A DNA stretch of 64,000 nt from Solenopsis invicta (GCF_016802725.1 NC_052669.1:4889501-4953500), one strand, 5' to 3'; counted from the first letter of the stretch, positions 26,053 to 36,467 are shown. Numbers and translations are program-made. Notes: generated by a model not told the origin, from the sequence alone.

Positions 26053-26747
26053 TATTAGAGAAATTCGCAAAAAAAATTTTACTTAAAAATTTCGAACTTT
26101 GACTGATATAAGTCTTTCGTTTTTCACTTTAGCGATTTGATCAATCGTGATAAAAGGTAGAACTCTTCTGGGTTCTATCAGAACACAGAAATATTGGAGA
26201 AAATGGCAAAAAAATTTTACTCAAAAATTTCGAACTTTGACTGATATAAGTCTTTCGTTTTTCACTTTAGCGATTCGATCAATCGTGATAAAAGTTAGAA
26301 CTCTTCTGGGGGCTATCAGAACACAGAGATATTGGAGAAATTCGCAAAAAAATTTTACTCAAAAATTTCGAACACTGACTGATGTAAGTCTTTCGTTTTT
26401 CACTTTAGCGATTCGATCCGTCATGATAAAAGTTAGATCACTTCTGGGAGCTATCAGAACACAGAAATATTGGAGAAATTCGCAAAAAAAATTTTACTTA
26501 AAAATTTCGAACTTTGACTGATATAAGTCTTTCGTTTTTCACTTTAGCGATTCCATCAATCGTGATAAAAGGTAGAACTCTTCTGGGGGCTATCAGAACA
26601 CAGAAATATTGGAGAAAATGGCAAAAAAATTTTACTCAAAAATTTCGAACTTTGACTGATATAAGTCTTACGTTTTTCACTTTAGCGATTCGATCGATCA
26701 TGATAAATGTTATAAATCTTCTGGGGGCTATCAGAACACAGAAATAT
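26053..26747. repeat. Terminal block of diverged satellite monomers
   Basis: About five monomers of roughly 139 bp resume directly after the transposon, beginning with its right TA. The family match stops inside a monomer at 26747 (GAAATAT, where other copies continue TGGAG), and unrelated sequence starts at 26748. This is the outer edge of the array on this side. Confidence 0.94.
26377..26747. repeat. Three-monomer block, right copy
   Basis: This is the second copy of the 371-bp block at 22171-22541, with the same length and variant order. It lies on the other side of the transposon and ends exactly where the satellite ends. A partial further copy (the GGTTCTATCAG and GAGAAAATGGC portion) is at about 26140-26215. 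Confidence 0.85.
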
Positions 26748-27425
26748 AACTCTCTACGTCCCTGCGCAGAAATCGTCCGAAATCCTCTTTCTGAATTTTA
26801 CGGCCTAAACGTAGCAGGGAAAATGTTTTGGGTCGAGAGGGGAGTGAAGAGGAGGGTATCCATAGAGATAACATCGCCGCTTGCTCCATGTCTCTCACCG
26901 CGATGCTTTCTCTCTCTAACTGAAGGCCTAAACAATTAAAGGACAATCATGTTAAAAGAGAAAGAGAGAAAGAGTGAGAGAGAGAGAGAGAGAGTTGCGT
27001 CAAGATTTAAAAAAATTAAAAAAGCTAATTTTTTCAAAAGCATAATTTGAAGACATTTAAATAATAAAGAATTATGTAAAAATAAAAAGATGGTATATTT
27101 ATTCGTGGAAAGATATTTATTTCTTCTTCATCATATGATGCGATGTTAATTACAATTATTTTTTAAGTACTGCGTAAAATGAATGTTTCTTTATTAAAGA
27201 ACCAAATTCTCTCTGTTACTATTAAACATCTTTTTTAAGTAAAAATACGATTGTGCAAAATATGGGCATAAATGTATTGATATGTATTAATATCAATGTT
27301 AATGTAAATAATTCAGACTATAATAAATAAAAAATTACGCGAAAGTAGACGTAATTAATCATTTGTGCACATTCTCGACCCCTGTTCTGGATGCAACATA
27401 CGCGATACGCGTCAGATTTTATTTG
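26748..27425. other. Unique DNA flanking the satellite; no gene seen
   Basis: The sequence is unrelated to the satellite. The first 190 bp are of mixed composition, and the rest is AT-rich apart from a GA microsatellite at 26957-26994. Short reading frames here have no recognisable domain. Confidence 0.6.
26957..26994. repeat. (GA)n microsatellite
   Basis: An impure run of GA dinucleotides contains an uninterrupted stretch of about 18 bases. Confidence 0.9.
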
Positions 27426-27433
27426 CAGCAAAA

Positions 27434-27509
27434 TGGATGTTAGCACGGACAACAACCTACATCCATTTCTCGAGAGATGGATGTGGGTTGTTGTCCGTGC
27501 TAACATCCA
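27434..27509. repeat. Near-perfect 76-bp hairpin
   Basis: Arms 27434-27466 and 27477-27509 are 33 bp each and complementary except at one position (CAACCTACATCC against GGATGTGGGTTG). The 10-bp centre, TTCTCGAGAG, is itself nearly palindromic around CTCGAG. A direct copy of the arm's outer motif, GCAAAATGGATGT, recurs at about 27531. It could be a foldback or miniature transposon remnant, or a hairpin RNA source. No terminal repeats or target duplications beyond the arms are obvious. Confidence 0.85.
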
Positions 27510-28280
27510 CACTGTTTTTAACGGCGGGTTGCAAAATGGATGTGACACGTAGTTCCTATTCTGACCAGAATAGATGTGCGTCACTAGTGTACGGGAGTTT
27601 TGAAGCGTTATAGGAAAAAGGCCGCCGTGGCCGCTCTCAGGTTCCTCTCTGATCAAAATACTCGTTGACGACAACAAATAACTTGTGTAGCGTGATATAA
27701 ACCATTCCAAAAAAAAGGAAATGTATGAAGCCGACATTCGTATCTAATTTTTACTTTTTTTCTATGATACTGATTGATCATCTCGATGCATGTCATATGT
27801 TTATTTTGTACCAACATGTGTATTTTGATGGTTCATGTGACAGTGCAGAAGTTTATCAATACCAAATGGTAAGAACAAATATCCATTTCTTTCTTCTCTA
27901 TTTATATATTTTAATCATTTTCGTAAAATTTATTTTTGAAAGATGGAAGAAAATCTTTATATGTCGCTCTCGAATTTATCATCGTAAGCGGTTGTTCAGC
28001 TGCAGAAATTGAATTTCGATTAAATCATGATTAAAATCATTTCTTTGACTGTAATTTATTAATATAAGGTAAAAATATACACATGTATTCCAATAAAAAA
28101 GCAAGATTGTGGGAACAAAGTGGGGATAAAAAAAATTTATTTCAATTAGAAATAACAATGAAAATATTAATATAATAAATTTAAAAAACATTAAAATTGT
28201 CATAATACAAATACAATTTAATCACATGCATAAATGAATAGGTATTTGGATTATTTTGCAGATCGATCTCTCGTCGTGCC
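27510..28280. other. AT-rich spacer; no gene seen
   Basis: The stretch is mostly AT-rich. A small perfect inverted repeat, CTATTCTG-AC-CAGAATAG, lies near 27558. Reading frames here are short and show no known domain. Confidence 0.5.
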
Positions 28281-29092
28281 AGATCTCCGTAATTACGGCG
28301 AAAGCACATCGCGCCAGGGGTCCATAATTAGCGTTACGCCGGCGAAGCATAACGACGCGACGCCGGGCGCGCGTGCACGTTCGAATCGTCGGCACGGTTG
28401 GGGTCGGACGGACGACTCCGTTGGCGAAATGAATCGAAGGGGGCGTCGGTAGATAGCGGGGGAGACGCCGGGGATGAATCGGCGAGGGTAGCAAGACCTA
28501 CAGCCAGTCGCGTGACGCGTTTTCCGCTGGCAGCGTCGTCGTGTTCGCGCGGGCGACAAACGGAGGACAGCAAGCTGCAGCCTGTCGCCGGTGATCTCCG
28601 TTTCGTTTCGCAAACGCGGCGCGCTCGCGTTTTTCGCGCCGTCGCGAGTCAGGTGCGGCGCGAGTCCTAGCCGCTTGTGTCGTGCGCGCTCGGCCGTAAC
28701 CGGACGCAATCGGCGCCGCGCCGCGCCGCGCCGCGCAGCAACCTGTATTATCGATCACGCGCGCGGGAGAGCGCGTGCCGCAGTCCTGCATGTCGCGGAT
28801 GTCGCGTTCAAGCTGACCGCGAGTGTGGCGATATGTGAGTGCGGATCGTGTGTATATGGATCGAGCGTGTGGGCAGCCGAATACCCGTAACCTGCGTCTC
28901 ACTCGAGCGAGCTTAAAGAGCTCTCGTGCGCCGAGGCGCCGGCGAGTCGGACGCGGCCGAAAGGATACGGGTCCTCGTTCCTCGTTGAGATATCGCGCCG
29001 CGTGTCTGCACCCCGATACGTCCCGACTGCGTCGCCGCGGGTCCCACGCGTGATTTGAATCCTGCCTGTGTTTCGAGACGCGCTGCGTCGGC

Positions 29093-29098
29093 CACGTG
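29093..29098. promoter_or_regulatory. E-box CACGTG (1 of 3)
   Basis: Its context is GGCCACGTGATC. CACGTG is the core bound by bHLH and bHLH-Zip factors. Three occur within 156 bp just upstream of the proposed first splice donor. Confidence 0.4.
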
Positions 29099-29204
29099 AT
29101 CGCCACTACGCCGAGGATACGCAGTTTTACGCCTAACGGCCTAACATCGCGACTACAATTGGCAAGGTTTTAATGGTAGCCAAAATATTTTTCTATGTAT
29201 ATTT

Positions 29205-29216
29205 GGTCACGTGACC
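29205..29216. promoter_or_regulatory. Extended palindromic E-box GGTCACGTGACC (2 of 3)
   Basis: This is a perfect 12-bp palindrome centred on TCACGTGA. That flanking context is preferred by the MITF/TFE and USF class of bHLH-Zip factors. Confidence 0.45.
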
Positions 29217-29240
29217 ACCCGGCGGGAGCATCTTGAACGC

Positions 29241-29250
29241 GTCACGTGAC
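29241..29250. promoter_or_regulatory. Palindromic E-box GTCACGTGAC (3 of 3)
   Basis: This is a perfect 10-bp palindrome, the same 10-bp core as the site at 29205-29216, 35 bp further downstream. Confidence 0.45.
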
Positions 29251-29738
29251 TATAATCAGCGAAGCGCCCGGCCGTTTTCTGGGCGACATCCGTTTTTCGC
29301 GGTTTCGTGCGTGTATCTCGCGCGCGTCGGAGTCACGCGATTCCTGATCTCTCGTATTCCCGATTGCGTCGCGTATCTCGCGTCCGTGAAAGCGCGACCG
29401 CGAACTTCTCACCTATCGCACTCGCTCACTGTCGCTCGCAGTCCCGAGAGTACAATTTCAAGATGCGCCGCGGACGAAACGCGAGGTTATGACACGAGAT
29501 TCGCGCTCGAGGATGCACCTTGTCGCGCCCATTCGCTTCTGGACCATTCCGTCAGCGGCGGACGACGACGTCTCCAGACGATCTTGCGGAAGGTAAGAAT
29601 GTGTAATTAAGTACGCTGACGATCGTGAGCGTTCTACGTGCGTTTATGCAAACGACGCGACATTCCGGAATTTAAGATGTAATTTCGGTAGCTCGGAGCT
29701 TCTCTGATCTAGATGCTCGAAAATTTTGGGCGGAAAAA

Positions 29739-29969
29739 ATTCTACAAAGTTCCACAAATTTAAAAAAAAATGTTACAAAAATGCTAGAATTGGAACATTT
29801 GTTGAAATTAATTAAATACACATTTCTAAAAAAAAACTTGATCAAGAATTTCGTAAAAATAACGCACAACAAAAATATAAAAATTAACAAAAATTTAAAA
29901 AAGTATTCCAATACTAGCATTTTCATGTAGATTTTTCAAACATTTATTTTTTTTAATTTGTGTAGAATG
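29739..29969. repeat. Imperfect inverted repeat (foldback or MITE-like), about 230 bp
   Basis: The left arm, 29739-29800 (ATTCTACAAAG ... AAAATGCTAGAATTGGAA), matches the reverse complement of 29899-29969 with several small gaps. The clearest shared words are ATTCTACA, AAATGCTAG and ATTGGAA, in order. Confidence 0.6.
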
Positions 29970-32900
29970 TTGTAGGAATGTTTTTCTGTCAAGAATCTTC
30001 GCTATACGTTGTCGCCAAGGGAAAAATGCAAATGGGTATGCGTAACTTGCGCTTTTACAAATTTAATAAATGTTTACAATAATTAACCAATTATTTAATT
30101 AATAATTATAATAATAATAAATCAATTATCCTACTATTATATGTATATTAATTAAATAATTAAAAAATTATTAAATTAGCTTTACCAATCAAAAACGCGG
30201 AAAAAGAGCTTTAAATTAGACTTCAAATTAGATAACATGCTACATCGAGTAAATATTTTTTTTATTTTAAGTAAAACTTTGTTTTAAGATATTTTTTCTC
30301 TCAGTGTACATAAGCGAAAAAAATAGCGAACAAACAATCTAGAATTGAGTATAAAAAATGTAACGTCGAGCTTTATGGGATTGTTTTGATATTTATCGCA
30401 CAAAAACGAACTTTTAGCAGTATTATAATATTTGCTGAAGTCATTATTTCGGATAAAACTTTTTTTAAATCTCGTACGTTTAGATTCTCTCTCGAATGTC
30501 CCTCAGGTGTCATTTTATCCTTATTGTTTACTAAATGTTAAAGAAAGATAAAATAATGCCTGGCCAACACTCGGAAGATAATCTAAATGCACTCCAGAAA
30601 GGATTAAATTATTCCCTATTGTATTTTCTAAAGAAAACAAAATAATTCCAATCGGAATCCATTCTGAACAATTTCATAATACGTGCCCTAAAAAGAAGTC
30701 GTTATAAATAGAAAGCATCATTTTGAAAAAGATTTAAAAATAATTACAATTCGATTAATAATTAACAAATTTTTTGTAAAATCAAAAAAGAATTTTATTG
30801 CATAATTTTTTAAATATAAAGCTTCTTTATTTATAGCATTTTTTTATTTATTCAATTAATTTAATTATATTTAATAATAATATATTATTGTAATGAGATA
30901 ACAAATAAAAATATCTCGACAGAAAATTTATTCTATTTCTCTTTCTCTTTTATATGAACAATAAAATTTGTATTCTTTTAAATATTTAGAAGGAAAATGG
31001 ATGTATCTTTGACCAATTTTGATATTTTTTATTGTTCACATTTTATTTTGGTAATATTAAAAATACAAAAACAATTCTATATTATTCTTTCAAGTATTAA
31101 AATTAATATATATTTATAAATTTAATTATTTTTTATACACCTTTTTTAACATTAAAAAATTTAATTCTGATCAAAAGTAAAACTCTTAAGAGTATTTGTG
31201 ATTAATATATGTAAAGTGTGTATAAAGAGAAATTAAAATATTTTCATATTTTTATATTTGCATATTTTTAACATTTTTTTACATTATATAAAATTTTATA
31301 AAATTTATCAAATTTATGAAAATTGAGCAAATTAACATGACATAAGAATAATAGAACAATTTCAAAGAATAATAGTACAAATATATTCAATCAAATAAAA
31401 ATACAATAAAATTCACTCAATAAAAATACAATTTCTTTTTCAAAACTTTAATTTGACTTATCTTAACTTTACTTTTTTCAAAGTACAATATTTATCACTA
31501 GTGAAAAATACAATTTGCTCCTTTTCTTATTTGTTATTAATTTTATAAATTATAATTAAGACTGACAGTGTTAAATTTTAATCTATTTTCTAGATAACTA
31601 TTTAACAATGTAGACAATTCAAATATAAGACAAAATATATATGCAATAGTTTATGAGATTAAAGAAATTTTTTAAATTACTTACTTTGCATATATTCAAA
31701 CAATAAATAATTTTTCTCATAGTTTCCATTACTAATATATAAATTATATAGCACTTTTGGCAAACTGCAAACTGTATACTTTTACTTTTAAATTACTACA
31801 AAATGAAAAAAAATTTAACTTCGGCGCTGTATTTTTTAATGCATGTAAAAAAATTTGCACGTGTTATATTGTTTTCTGGATCACTTCTCACAAAGATAAC
31901 TGAACAAATAATCAAATAAATTAAGTAGTTATGGAAATAATTATAATTAAGAAAATATATGAAATCTAATATCGATATGTCTAAAATGAGAGTTTTTTTG
32001 GAAGAAAATACACTCATTTAGTTTGAGCGGGTTAAATAAATTTTGACAAGAAAAATTATTTTGCTCTTTTGTGCTCATACTTTCGTATTGGAGTACGGTG
32101 TCGAATATATTTTGCACTCATGAAGTACAGGCGTGCACTTGTACGGACTCCACCATACGTATGCGGATCAGTATTATCAGTAATATGATATGATTACTTG
32201 TCATGTCGCGTCTTGTGTCCGAGACTGACTTGACGCATCGTACAAATCTTAGGAACGTCATGGATCAACGTCGAACGGTAATCCAACTCTACGATAGGGT
32301 GGGTCGTAAACAGATACGTTTGTATCGGGGGGAAAGAAGGAGGAAGAGCGATTCGAAGTATCCCTGCACTACGAATTCGAAGTAAACTAGACAAATCATT
32401 TCGAATGGACTAAAAATAAATTACTTTCAATCGCTGATTTTAGAAATTTGTCATTCGTAGAAGATTATCCTATTAATGATGTTCTATGTCAGGGATACCC
32501 AATTGATAGAGATTTGTTTTAAAAACTTATAAGATTTTCGCGATTCAACTTTAATGTGATTCAAGATCAAGTTCTACAAGCCTACACTAATTAAAAATGT
32601 TTATCTTCCATTTAGTTACATTTCTATGTTTATGTTAAATGTGAGAAATAGTAGAAAGATTCAGGATAGAAAGGATAGATAGTAAGATTGGCTTTCCATG
32701 TCCGCTCACCAAAATAGCATTTTTTTTCTGTTTATCGTCATCTCAATGAGGTCCGTAAAAATGTGTACTTAAGGTCTGAATACTCATTACGGTCCTCCAT
32801 TTAGGCACCTCTGGTTTTATGTGAGAGAAATCAAATTTACGCTAAAAGTATTCTAATATATCTTCGAATTTTCTTTTTGGTTAACGGAGAAAAATTATTC

Positions 32901-33235
32901 TCATCTATTTCCTAAAGAATAAAATTTCCAAATCGATATCGACATATTTTTCTCTTGAATTTCATATTCTATATTCCGTACTGAGAGAAGAAAATGGTTG
33001 CAGTTACTATAATTTAAATATAATTCGTAGTCATTTTCAGTGCTAAGTGCCATCTATATATTTAGAAATTTATAAACCCCATGCAAATTATAGTTAATAT
33101 AACTATGTAAATAATAAGTAAATATTAAAAAAAAATTACATTTATTATAATTTTAATTGCATTATACTAATATTTGAAATTATCATAATTTATAGTGAAA
33201 TTTTTTCATAGTTGATGGAACCATAAACACAAGAT

Positions 33236-33292
33236 TATTATTAACATTATAACATTACAACATTACTAACATTAACATTATAACAATAACAA
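33236..33292. repeat. TAACATT-type simple repeat
   Basis: Variants of AACATTA repeat about seven times with small slips. Confidence 0.75.
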
Positions 33293-33849
33293 TTGTAAAA
33301 ATAAAGTTCCTAACCATAATCCTTTTACCATGTAATTATAGTTACAAATATCTTCACTTCTCTTAACGCGGCAAGCAAAGCATCGATTTGGATTTTTTTT
33401 CAAACTACTGTTCCTTGGGATTACATCAGGTTGATGACCTTGCGCTTGTCTCAGACTAACAGCCTTCGAGTTTTGTACGACACATCTACGAGACATCGTC
33501 GCGGTACGAAGAGAGGCCAGATAAGGGGAGAAGAGAGCGTGAGTTGGGGATGCGGGTGGTTTTGCGGGGGTTGAGTCGACGCCGTGGGGTAACCCGCGCG
33601 TTGACGCTCGCCCAAAACGAAGGGTAGCTCGCGCGGACATCGAAAGAGGAGTGCATGTTGGGGTGAAATAGAGAGAAAGAGAGGAAGAGCAAAAAAGAAA
33701 GGAGAGAGACCGATGGGTATGTTTAGACTGCTTGGGATGCACTACTGTTATGTTTTCGTGACGATTGAACTCTGAGATATTTTGACAATCGGTAGATTGT
33801 ATAGAATGTCGGAGAATTATTTTCGAATAAAAGACCAATGAAAACGTTT

Positions 33850-34240
33850 CATGATGCAAGTAAATGATTCCCATCTTTTTACTCACACTTTTGCTAAGAA
33901 AAAAATTTTATGTTTAAGGAAATAAATATTAACTACAAAATAATTTATTTTTAAACTTAGAACATATTTTTTTTTAATTAAAGAAATGATGTTAAAATAA
34001 ATATATTTACTTAAAAATGAAAACTTTTTTTTATCAGCGTTTTTTTATCGGCTCTTATTTAATTTTCTATGTCTTACTTTTTAATAAGCTAATTAAAGTA
34101 TTATATAATACTCATGTAATTGGTAATCTCATGATTTGTAATCTGATCAATTTATATTCTGCCATTAAAATTAATTGCAAAGCAATTCTACACTTATATA
34201 AAATGGTATTCAATAATAATACTAACTAATTTAATCAATT
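33850..34240 (+). repeat. Left arm of a large inverted repeat
   Basis: The arm is similar to the reverse complement of about 35120-35433. Matching words in order are GCAAGTAAATGATT, TAATTTATTTTTAAAC, TTTAATTTTCTATGTCT, TTTTTAATAAGCTAATT, TTTGTAATCTGA and AAAGCAATTCTACACTT. This arm carries about 60 bp that the other lacks. Confidence 0.75.
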
Positions 34241-35119
34241 AATTTGATAGAAATCTGATATCTCCTTGAGGATCTCGAATAGTCCTTTAATTATTCTATT
34301 TAATGTTATTATGATTCGAATTCATGATTCTAATTAAAATAAAAAAAAAATTGTTAGTATTCATATAATGAGAACGAGCATTTAATGATTTATATGCCTT
34401 TAGGTTTTTCATTTGATTGACATTTTTTTAACATACTAAGAATTATAGAATCCTTAAAAATGCATCTAGAACGCTATTATTTTAAAATTCTAAAAATAAA
34501 GCATTAAATGCTTGAAGGCAAACAGAGATTGTTTCTCGAGTCGTTGTTCAACTTAAGATATTTCGAACAAGTACGATAATGACGTGTGCATTAATACTGC
34601 GGCATGCATCTCATGTGCACAGTGCACGCGCGATAGATGCTTGGCACGTTCCCAGACCCATCGATGCATTGCCATGGAAACGGCACCGCCGCTGTACGAA
34701 CGCGCTGTGCCACATCGTCACGTTGCGCTGCTTTAGAACGGCAGGCTAGTTTCAAGGGCACTGCTCTATCGCGCCTTAAGGAGTGCAAGGACGATCAATA
34801 TCCTTTTGCACCCTTATTTCCATCGTCCCCATCAGGCTGCCCAAATATCTTCTCGCTCGTCGGCAATCGCGTTAGTAATCGATTACATTACTCCCCTCAA
34901 GTTGATCCGGAAGATACGTTAAGTGTGCAGGGTGTCGTTTATTTATCTTTGTATATTTTTTTTTAGAAAAAAATAAATTATAATTATATAAATTTACATC
35001 GACATGGAATATTTCTATTTTGAGCATTTACTGAATTGTTTTATTAACTCATAATTCGTATACAAATCGGGCAATTGCGACATTTAAAAAAAACGACCAA
35101 ATTTACAATTTTTTTTCTA
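34241..35119. other. Spacer between the large inverted-repeat arms
   Basis: The spacer is AT-rich at both ends, with a GC-richer centre at about 34550-34870 that contains several short palindromes (GTGCACAGTGCAC near 34614). No gene is recognised. Confidence 0.5.
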
Positions 35120-35433
35120 ACATTTACATTAATTGGTTCTTTTACGAATATCATATTGCAAAAGTGTAAAATTGCTTTGTAGCTGATTTCAATGGTAGAA
35201 TAAAAATTCTTCAGATTACAAAAATATTACATGTATTATACAATACTTCAATTAGCTTATTAAAAAATGAGACATAGAAAATTAAATTAGAGCTACACTG
35301 GGAAAAAGTTTTTATTTTATGTTTAAAAATAAATTACTTTATACTATAATAGCTAATATTATTTACTTGAACATAACAATTCTTTTCATTGCAGAAGTAT
35401 GACTAATATGATGGAAATCATTTACTCGCATTA
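35120..35433 (-). repeat. Right arm of a large inverted repeat
   Basis: This is the inverted partner of 33850-34240, by eye roughly three quarters identical with indels. Its end lies about 270 bp before the proposed acceptor of the first coding exon. It is either a pair of oppositely oriented copies of one dispersed repeat or the termini of an old DNA element. Confidence 0.75.
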
Positions 35434-35701
35434 TAAAATTTTTATGTTTAAGTTTTCCTCTTTGTCTTTTTTAATTTTAATTAAAAAAACACTCAAATAC
35501 GCTCCTCTTAAAATAATTGCCGGGATTGCGCTAAATCGCGAGATCGCGTGCACGGCTGAAAATCAATTATTATGCGCTGAGAGTGCTCGTTCGAACGACA
35601 ATGCACAAAGTGTCGGAGCGATATTTATGCGGCATCAACACCGACGAAATCGATCGCTTCAAAAGTGGCACGATTTAGCACGTAGCCCCTTCGTATTTCA
35701 G

Positions 35702-35763
35702 GAAGCACGCGGAAGAGGGAGGAATGAGGAGATTCACCCGGTGACCTCGTGCCGCGTGCGGTA
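35702..35763 (+). other. 5' untranslated part of the first coding exon
   Basis: The acceptor is CCCTTCGTATTTCAG ending at 35701. The segment holds a six-codon upstream frame (ATG at 35724, stop TGA at 35742). In the main frame there is a stop, TGA at 35725-35727, so translation cannot enter from further upstream in this exon. Confidence 0.5.
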
Positions 35764-35943
35764 ATGCTACTGGCAAACGGTGCCTCCATACCGACTATCG
35801 CCGGCGCTGTCGAGGAGGAGGAGGAGTACGCACGCAGCGAGGCGAACAGCGTGCAGTACGATGGATACGTTACTGATCACACCGATCTGGCCTCGGAGGT
35901 CGATATCGACGAATCCGAGTACAGGCGGGAGTTGCTTAATGAC
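35764..35943 (+). CDS. rho-4: EF-hand rhomboid-family intramembrane protease, first coding exon (N-terminus)
   Basis: This exon encodes 60 residues from the ATG at 35764 and ends at GAC before the donor GTGAGT (35944). I chose this ATG because the frame has a TGA at 35725; the in-frame GTG at 35749 is not a plausible animal start. It joins in phase 0 to exons 36197-36220 and 36303-36467, giving 123 residues in all. Family assignment rests on the third exon, whose spacing and residues (NKRDILL, then FQDFV) fit the paired EF-hand region before the first membrane helix in RHBDL3 and insect rhomboid-4. Those proteins cut membrane substrates, and calcium binding by the cytosolic EF-hands is known to stimulate Drosophila rhomboid-4. 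The N-terminus here is cytosolic in character, with no signal peptide, a glutamate run (residues 17-21) and many Asp, Glu and Tyr. The catalytic Ser/His membrane domain must lie downstream and was not found in the window. The orthologue symbol is likely but unproven. Confidence 0.72.
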
Positions 35944-36196
35944 GTGAGTCCTATCTCGAAATCGCTAGACGCCGCGCCATGACCATTAAAAAGCATTTAA
36001 TTATTAAAATTAATTGTCGTTCTCTTAACGGATCCACATCATTTATCATGAGTTCATAGTTTTTATTTTGTTGTTTTTTCGAGACACAGAATGAATTTTG
36101 TATTCAAGCATTGATAAATAATTAATTCTGTTTACAAGGCGTCTTTTTGATATTAATTTTGATAAATATAATGATTAATGTGAATTTCTATTGCAG
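35944..36196 (+). other. Intron (253 bp)
   Basis: The donor is GTGAGTCC and the acceptor TTCTATTGCAG. It is AT-rich and lies between codons (phase 0). Confidence 0.75.
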
Positions 36197-36220
36197 AAAT
36201 GGCGAATGCTCTTCGATAAG
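36197..36220 (+). CDS. rho-4: Rhomboid-family protease, 24-nt microexon
   Basis: This exon encodes KWRMLFDK (residues 61-68), the helix leading into the first EF-hand loop. It is bounded by TTGCAG on the left and GTGCGT on the right. Its inclusion continues ELLND into KWRMLFDK and then FDPEGFG without a frame change. The hydrophobic spacing (W, L, F before the D of the loop) is what an incoming EF-hand helix needs, which supports it as real. It is too short to be found by reading-frame length alone. Confidence 0.7.
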
Positions 36221-36302
36221 GTGCGTATAATTGCATTGCTTAAAGTTTATTTTGTTTTTGGTGTGTGGGCCAGATCTAGATTTCGATTGTTCATTGTTCC
36301 AG
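36221..36302 (+). other. Short intron (82 bp)
   Basis: The donor is GTGCGT and the acceptor TTCATTGTTCCAG. It is phase 0 and within the normal range of short insect introns. Confidence 0.72.
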
Positions 36303-36467
36303 TTTGATCCGGAGGGTTTTGGAGAGATACCGCTGGAGGACTTTCTGACAGCCTTGAGAAGCCCCGAATGGAAGGCGGAGATACCGACGAACAAACGTGA
36401 CATACTTCTAACCAGGGCGAAAGAGTCGCGTGTTGAGGCAGTCACTTTCCAGGACTTCGTCAATGTG
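36303..36467 (+). CDS. rho-4: Rhomboid-family protease, EF-hand exon
   Basis: This exon encodes 55 residues (69-123) with paired EF-hand-like motifs in the cytosolic regulatory region. The first loop spans residues 70-81. It keeps Asp at position 1, Glu at 3, Gly at 6, Ile at 8 and an acidic residue at 12, but has Phe at position 5 where Asp, Asn or Ser is usual. The second loop (108-119) has Lys at position 1 and Val at position 5, so it has probably lost calcium binding. Between them, NKRDILL matches the linker of the RHBDL3 family, and FQDFV ends the second hand. The donor GTGAGT at 36468 follows GTG in phase 0; reading through would stop four codons later. The next family segment, before the first membrane helix, is not found downstream in the window. 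Confidence 0.8.

Larger units (their letters stand above)
28281..29592 (+). promoter_or_regulatory. CpG-rich block: candidate promoter and 5' untranslated first exon
   Basis: Base composition switches sharply from AT-rich to GC- and CpG-rich at about 28280. It contains a CGCGC-rich simple run at 28712-28737 and three CACGTG E-box palindromes. It ends in a strong splice-donor sequence, CGGAAG followed by GTAAGAATG, at 29592/29593, after which AT-rich DNA resumes. The first good acceptor before a recognisable coding exon on this strand is TTTCAG at 35701. I infer that this block is the promoter and first, probably non-coding, exon of the rhomboid-type gene below. The transcription start is not identifiable. 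Arginine-rich reading frames on both strands here are composition artefacts. Confidence 0.5.
29593..35701 (+). other. Probable first intron of the rhomboid-type gene (about 6.1 kb)
   Basis: Bounded by GTAAGA at 29593 and TTTCAG ending at 35701, it is AT-rich throughout except for short mixed or GC-richer pieces near 32.2, 33.4-33.7, 34.6-34.9 and 35.5-35.7 kb. It contains two inverted-repeat structures, listed separately, and a TAACATT-type simple repeat at 33236-33292. No coding exon is recognised inside it. Joining the two ends is inference; no transcript evidence is available here. Confidence 0.45.

Noticed and set aside
26147..26939. Open frames of 124 and 141 codons at the right satellite edge
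   Set aside because: They are satellite sequence that happens to stay open; the second runs past the satellite boundary into unrelated DNA.
28293..29106. Long Arg- and Ala-rich open frames on both strands of the CpG-rich block
   Set aside because: High GC content removes stop codons in all frames. The peptides are low-complexity and overlap each other on opposite strands.
33278..33874. Minus-strand open frame of about 198 codons ending with KKNPNRCFACR, loosely like the cysteine-rich tail of piggyBac transposases
   Set aside because: The resemblance rests on a few residues (H-x-P, IP, a C-x2-C pair). No catalytic domain is nearby, and the N-terminal part is made of the inverted-repeat arm. 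A profile search could revive it.
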